NCBI GenBank assembly: GCA_903813345.2
Contig: CAIIXF020000005.1
Coordinates: forward strand, 12,835,375 to 12,899,374
DNA length: 64,000 nucleotides
Source of the DNA: Owenia fusiformis
Taxonomy: Eukaryota > Annelida > Polychaeta > Sabellida > Oweniidae
Direction: 5' to 3'
In this document: one piece after another, positions 59,392 to 64,000 of the stretch
How positions within the stretch are numbered: the stretch's first letter is position 1
Layout: each line of letters opens with the position of its first letter
Notes under the pieces: generated by a model
What the model saw: only the letters and a program-made list of their open reading frames with translations
Database searches by the model: none
Told to the model about the DNA's origin: nothing
Translations under genes and position numbers: made by a program

Positions 59392-59818
59392 CGGCTTTGT
59401 ATAAAAAAACCTACGTCATACCCACCTACCCACGTATGTTGGACATGATACAGTCTTTGAAGGGTTCAATTTTAAAGATCTTAGTTTGATGAATTATAGA
59501 TGCATTTGTAACGACCCTTGATAGCAAGTTGCTACAACAGCCCAGCTGGGTTCGAATTTAGCACACTTTCTTTCAATTTCTTTATCTGGCTTATACCCAC
59601 GGTCGTTAGTTAGTTATTCCCCTGGAACGGCCTCGGGTCATGTCACATTACCATGCACCTATATGCCTTTATTTATGGATCTGTCATCCGTCTAGTTATA
59701 AAATAAGCCGGAATAGTAGAAATGTTAATAATTAGAGCTATTTTGAGAGTTAAAAATCTTTGAAATTGAACCCCTCAATGACTGTTATGTCCCATAAGAG
59801 ATTTTTTATACAAAGCCG
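59392..59818. mobile_element. 427-bp MITE with 7-bp target duplication
   Basis: Ends CGGCTTTGTATAAAAAA and its complement, flanked by direct AAATAAT at 59385-59391 and 59819-59825. Similarity between arms continues inward (GAAGGGTTCAATTTTAAAGAT facing the complement of GAGGGGTTCAATTTCAAAGAT). Non-coding. The duplication could be 7 or, with a one-base shift in the end, 8 bp, so superfamily is not fixed. Confidence 0.8.
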
Positions 59819-59825
59819 AAATAAT

Positions 59826-60188
59826 CAATTTTCTGCCAAGGCAAGGGGATGGTCTTTAGAAGAGAGTGTGAATCACAGTCTGGTGAGAAGATATGTTTTG
59901 TAAAATGTGTAAAAAATGAGAAAATTCAGTGACAGAAGGTCAATTTTCTCACTAAATTTTCTCCTTTTTATACATTTTACAAAAAAATTTAAGAGTCTTT
60001 TTTAAAGTCTTTTCTAGGTACATAAGTGCACTCTTTGTGCTAAACTGAAAGATGTGGACAATGTGGACAAGTGATTCCTAATTTTAAAAATAACATGCGA
60101 CTCAATTTAGGACAGCAGCAAAATTCTAAACATGCAAAAAATGTATAAATGTGGAATAAAACATCGAATGCTGATGTGTGATTAAAGG
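59826..60188. other. No feature seen
   Basis: Spacer between a MITE and a long hairpin. Nothing recognised. Confidence 0.4.
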
Positions 60189-60339
60189 ATTTAAGCCCAA
60201 GACTCAATGCATCGTTTGCTGAATCATACAAGTGTTGTTCCCAAACCTTTGCATGACTGCACAGCGGGAATGCAAAGATTAGGAAACAACTCTTGAGTGG
60301 AATGAAGCAGCGACAATGCATTGAGTCTTGGGTTTAAAT
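60189..60339. repeat. 151-bp near-full-length hairpin
   Basis: ATTTAAGCCCAAGACTCAAT at 60189 pairs with the complement ending at 60339. Pairing continues inward through GCATCGT, TTGCT, GTTGTTCCCAAACC and TTTGCAT almost to the centre. It could be a tiny palindromic element or, if transcribed, a long hairpin RNA. Confidence 0.65.
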
Positions 60340-62644
60340 TCTTTTCACACATTGCAATTTTTTATAAATTAAATTTTTTATATAATTAAATTAGTAAAAA
60401 GAACACATTTTCAATGAAAAGTTCTTTGCAAGGGTCGAGTTGGCAAGTCATCAAATCCATTGTGAAAAATCAATTCATCACCATGAAAACTGTTTAACTA
60501 GTGACCTTGCATGTTTTATTGATATTTCACACACTGTTCATTATGTGAATACTCTGTTCGGATTTGCTGGAATCGGACACAGCTTGCCTAGCTATGTGTG
60601 AATATTGGATTAAATCATATTTATTGGAAATATTACATTTAGCATTTTATACCAAGTATTCGCGGGTTTATTTCTGTTTGTAGCTAATAGGGGGATTAAC
60701 ACCAGAGTTCAAAGATGACATATGCTTATAATGTAAACCTGTACTGAGATGACATACACCTCTGATTGGTCCAAATCGATAAACAAAAATGGCGGATTCA
60801 AAATTTTCTAATAACGCTTCGAATAATATTATGTTGATTCCTGACGTATTAACCAATACCATAGCTTGGTTTTTCACATCAAGATAAAGAAATATGTAAA
60901 GATTATGTTTACATCGATTTAAACATCATGACAACGCGCTATGTTCGAAAATTAACTTGTGAGAATTTGCGCAAACGAAGGTGGTACGCAAGAAACGTAT
61001 TATGTCAGTCATCGCTGAAGCTCTGGGGCTTTCCCCCCCCCCCTTTTTGTAGCTCTTGAAATTACAAAACAAACATACTGTAAAATATGAGTTTGTGCTT
61101 GTTTGTGTTCCACATTTCATGTTACATCATAAATGAAATGAAACATCTATCCAAACCTCATTGAAACAAAACCACATAAACATGTTAGGTGTTTAGGTCA
61201 ATGGTGTAATTGTACAAAGGAAAGATTGGTTGATTTTTAAAAAGTATCTTGTTAATGAAAGAAAAGGTTTATCTTAATTTTAATCTATGGGGGGTTGTTT
61301 TTTGAATACTCTTTGTTAAATCAACCAAAATCTCCTTTGTATAACTATAATATTGAGAGGTTTAAGAAAATGTTGTATGTGCTATTTTGTTCCAACAAGG
61401 TTCGGAAAGACATTTTATTTCATTCTCAAGAATTGGTAGAAAGGAACAAAAAACAATTGCACTAAAAAACAATTGTTAACAAAAACAATTATATGAAATA
61501 TATTTAAGTAATTTTTGCATTAAATTGTTGTCAATCAGTCAACATTACATAAAGGACCATGTTTTCTACATAATGTTTTCAATAATTAGTTGAAGAGAAA
61601 AACATTGTTGAATTCAGTTCACCTTATCGATACCTATCCTTTACACCAAACAGGAAATTAAAAAAGCATGAGGATTTTTTAATCTTTTTGAATTGTTATA
61701 AAAGAGTTCTGTTTTGACCTTTAGTCCATTTTTCTTACAGACAGAGCCTAAGGATGAAGTATCAGCCTGAGAGACTTGCTGTGATCTAAAGATAAAAGAG
61801 ATTGAAAGATAAGAAGAATAACCAGTGTCTAGACGACTACAACAGTTCTATTGCTACTTTCAGAAATCTTCATGTTCAATGGCAGGCCTTGTACGTTTGC
61901 AGGTAACTTGATTATCCCTGACCCCTGGGGAGGGTGATTACTAGTATTATGAGTAGTAATAGTAGGTCCAATCAGGGGCTTAGCCAGTTTTCAGACAGGG
62001 GGGGGGTGCGATCGTGGCATAAAGCAAGCCAGTTTGTGTCTAAGAATTTTGCAAAATTGATGCAACTTGAGCTAGAAAATCATAAAAAGCATTTTAAAGT
62101 TATTTTCTTCTTTTATCTCATGATTCTATTTTTATTGGTTATGGGTTTGATTATACTCCCCTGGCAACGCCTATGGTCCAATAGACGCGATAGTTCAGAG
62201 TGACAACAATATTCTACATCAAGCTCAACTTCCGGGTACAGATTTTTTATACATCTGGGTAATTGATTAATACAGGGTCCCATTTTAAACACATCATTTC
62301 AGCTTTATTTGACATTCTTCTTCACATGTATTTGCACAAACGATAAAAATACATCATATGAAATGCATTTTCACAAATATTTTCCGGACCAGACGATAAT
62401 CATTGAATGTTTTATCATGAAGTCATGACTTCGTCCTGGAAACTGAGACCAGATGTCTCGATGTGAAACAAGAAGCAAGTTCTCATGTATATAACATTGG
62501 CTTGATTTCATGTTTTATATGTTTGACTTGTATAAATTGTAAGGGTTGTAACTTGATAATAGTATAAACTTTATATCATGTGACTGAGACAATTACCAAT
62601 TATGCATGCATATGATTGCTCATTAATGATCATTGTATACCCTG
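60340..62644. other. Gene-poor stretch with a possible terminal exon
   Basis: At 61741 a good acceptor (tttttcttacag) precedes ACAGAGCCTAAGGATGAAGT and an in-frame stop at 61768, which could be a short last exon; evidence is weak. A G-rich repeat fragment (CTTAGCCAGTTTTCAGACAG then G run) lies at 61980-62010. The rest is unassigned. Confidence 0.35.
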
Positions 62645-62868
62645 CAGGCCCGTAGCCAGGATTTACCTAGGGGGAGTGGTTTTACCAAAGGGGACTTTTT
62701 GCCTAGGCAGGGGGGAGCTTTTTCAGTTTTGGCAAAAAATCTTGCGAAAAGTGCTCAGAATAGTGAACAAGAAAAAACTACATGATTTTAAAAGAATTTC
62801 TGCCTCGAGTGGAGCTGCCCCTCCCTCCGCTCCCACCCCCTGCTCCCACCCCCTGACTACGGGCATGC
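62645..62868. mobile_element. GCCCGTAG-ended MITE-like repeat
   Basis: Left end GGCCCGTAGCCAGGATTT, right end the complement of TGCCCGTAGTCAGGGGGTG, enclosing 190 bp of non-coding sequence with C-rich and G-rich blocks. Partial copies occur elsewhere in the window, so this is probably the most complete one here. Confidence 0.6.
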
Positions 62869-62929
62869 TCTGCTTGTTTATTAATTATAATTAGACATAT
62901 GCTGATGCATTTTGTATTATCTGCTTCAG

Positions 62930-63045
62930 GATGAGCAAGGATGGAAAAAGTGGGATGGTGCAGTAAGAATGTATAATCCAGTTTTTCAACACACGACTTT
63001 ATCACAGAGAGTCAGACTGATTTATTTTTCAAACAACAGACAGAG
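62930..63045 (+). CDS. Candidate internal coding exon of an unidentified gene
   Basis: Bounded by a strong acceptor (tattatctgcttcag) and donor (AGAG/gtaagg). In phase 0 it reads 38 codons without a stop, DEQGWKKWDGAVRMYNPVFQ then HTTLSQRVRLIYFSNNRQ, leaving two bases for the next exon. The composition (three Trp, several Arg/Tyr, few Lys runs) looks protein-like rather than like random AT-rich DNA. I do not recognise the family. No adjoining exon was found with confidence, and the next one may lie right of the window. Confidence 0.4.
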
Positions 63046-63225
63046 GTAAGGGCCCTAAATTTTGATGACTTTTATTATCAGACACTTGGGTGCTAAATAG
63101 TAATCAGTTTGCTGGTCAATGCATAGGCCGTTGGGCAGTCATCCCGATAAATCTTGTCTAGGCTACAGATTTCAAGCCAAATCAGTCAATTCAGCTAATC
63201 AGTTTAGGACTGATTACTGTATTTG

Positions 63226-64000
63226 TCACCCCCTGTCATATCTTGTAACATACCATGTCACTTACTGTCATATATCGTAACTCACCGTGTAACTCATTGT
63301 CATATCTTGTAACATACTGTGTCACTTACTGTCATACCTTGTAACAATCCATGCCACTCACTGTCATATCTTGTAACATACCATGTCACTCAATGTTATA
63401 TTTTCTATCATACCATGTCACTCACTGTCATATCTTGTTACATTCCATGTCACTCAATGTCATATTTTGTATCATACCATGTCACTCACTGTCATATCTT
63501 GTTACATTCAATGTCACTCAATGTCATATTTTGTATCGTACCATGTCACTCACTGTCATATCTTGTAACATACCATGTTACTCACTGACATATCTTGTAA
63601 CATACAATGTCATATCATGTATCATTCAATGTCACAAACTGTCATATCATGTGACATACCATGCCACTCACTGTCATATCTTGTATCGTACCATGTCACT
63701 CACTGTCATATCATGTATCATACCATGTCACAGACTGTCATATCTTGTAACATACTATGTCACTTACTGTCTGATTTTGTAACATATGTCACTCAATGTC
63801 ATATCTTGTAACATACTGTGTCACTCAATGTCATATCTTATATCATTCCATTCCACTGACTGTCATATCTTGTAGCATACCATGTCACTCACTGTCAAAT
63901 CTTGTATCATACCATGTAACAGACTTTCATATCTTGTAACATACTGTGTCACTCACTGTCATATCTTGTAACATACCACATCACTCACTGTCATATCATG
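63226..64000 (+). repeat. 32-bp minisatellite running off the right edge
   Basis: About 24 units of CATGTCACTCACTGTCATAT plus CTTGTAACATAC. Each 32-bp unit alternates a TGTCACTCACTGTCAT half and a TATCTTGTAACATACC half. Variants mix ACTCACTG and ACTCAATG, ATCTTGTAAC and ATTTTGTATC. Open frames across it (CHSLSYLV-type peptides) are artefacts of the repeat. The array continues beyond the window. Confidence 0.9.

Noticed and set aside
59530-59575. GGGTTCGAATTTAGC as a tRNA T-arm or pol III B box
   Set aside because: No matching A box, acceptor stem or anticodon arm. It lies within a MITE.
61934-62203. 89-codon plus-strand open frame with a hydrophobic segment
   Set aside because: Overlaps a dispersed G-rich repeat fragment. 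The hydrophobic run comes from AT-rich sequence and there is no independent support.

Overview
The window is nuclear DNA from an invertebrate animal. It is AT-rich and gene-poor. It holds a spliced class C G-protein-coupled receptor gene, a partial exon resembling the IMPACT translation regulator, two families of non-LTR retrotransposon, many palindromic DNA-transposon derivatives and several long satellite arrays. The repeat types (palindromic elements with marine-invertebrate-like ends, satellites containing paired GGTCGCCATT motifs) would fit a marine deuterostome or lophotrochozoan. The species cannot be fixed from the sequence.

Layout. 1-5.6 kb: a Tx1/L1-like retrotransposon broken by one frameshift, ending in poly-C and poly-A tracts, followed by two inverted partial copies of a DDE transposase gene. 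6-11.3 kb: small palindromic elements and an 18-bp minisatellite. 11.3-16.9 kb: two abutting elements with identical ends, the larger holding a 22-bp minisatellite whose unit carries a consensus 5' splice site. 17.5-18.7 kb: more 18-bp minisatellite and a second copy of a palindromic family. 20.9-24.9 kb: a satellite with a unit of about 116 bp. 25.3-26.1 kb: a broken copy of the receptor gene next to a third copy of the palindromic family. 26.5-29.0 kb: an array of about 445-bp units packed with AGGTCA half-sites. 29.3-32.0 kb: the receptor gene, two exons, 866 residues.

33.5-48.1 kb: the most unusual structure. Near-identical inverted repeats of about 700 bp, themselves built of 53-bp tandem units, face each other 14.7 kb apart, with the same terminal bases and a TTA on each outer side. 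The right arm runs into an endonuclease-reverse transcriptase gene on the minus strand whose first codons lie inside the repeat. The left arm carries the matching start of that gene and then stops. The interior also holds hairpin elements and two CCGATCGG-rich patches. This is either a foldback-type composite transposon or two oppositely oriented copies of an unusual LINE.

48.2-64 kb: an IMPACT-like exon, hairpin repeats, a 135-bp satellite with a 5-monomer (675-bp) higher-order period at 51.1-56.0 kb, a hAT-type element with a perfect 8-bp target duplication, a second element with a 7-bp duplication, a near-full-length 151-bp hairpin, one candidate internal coding exon at 62.93 kb and a 32-bp minisatellite running off the right edge.

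Only the receptor gene looks like a complete host gene. Roughly a quarter of the window is tandem repeat. Most of the rest that can be classified is mobile-element debris, and long intervening stretches show nothing recognisable.
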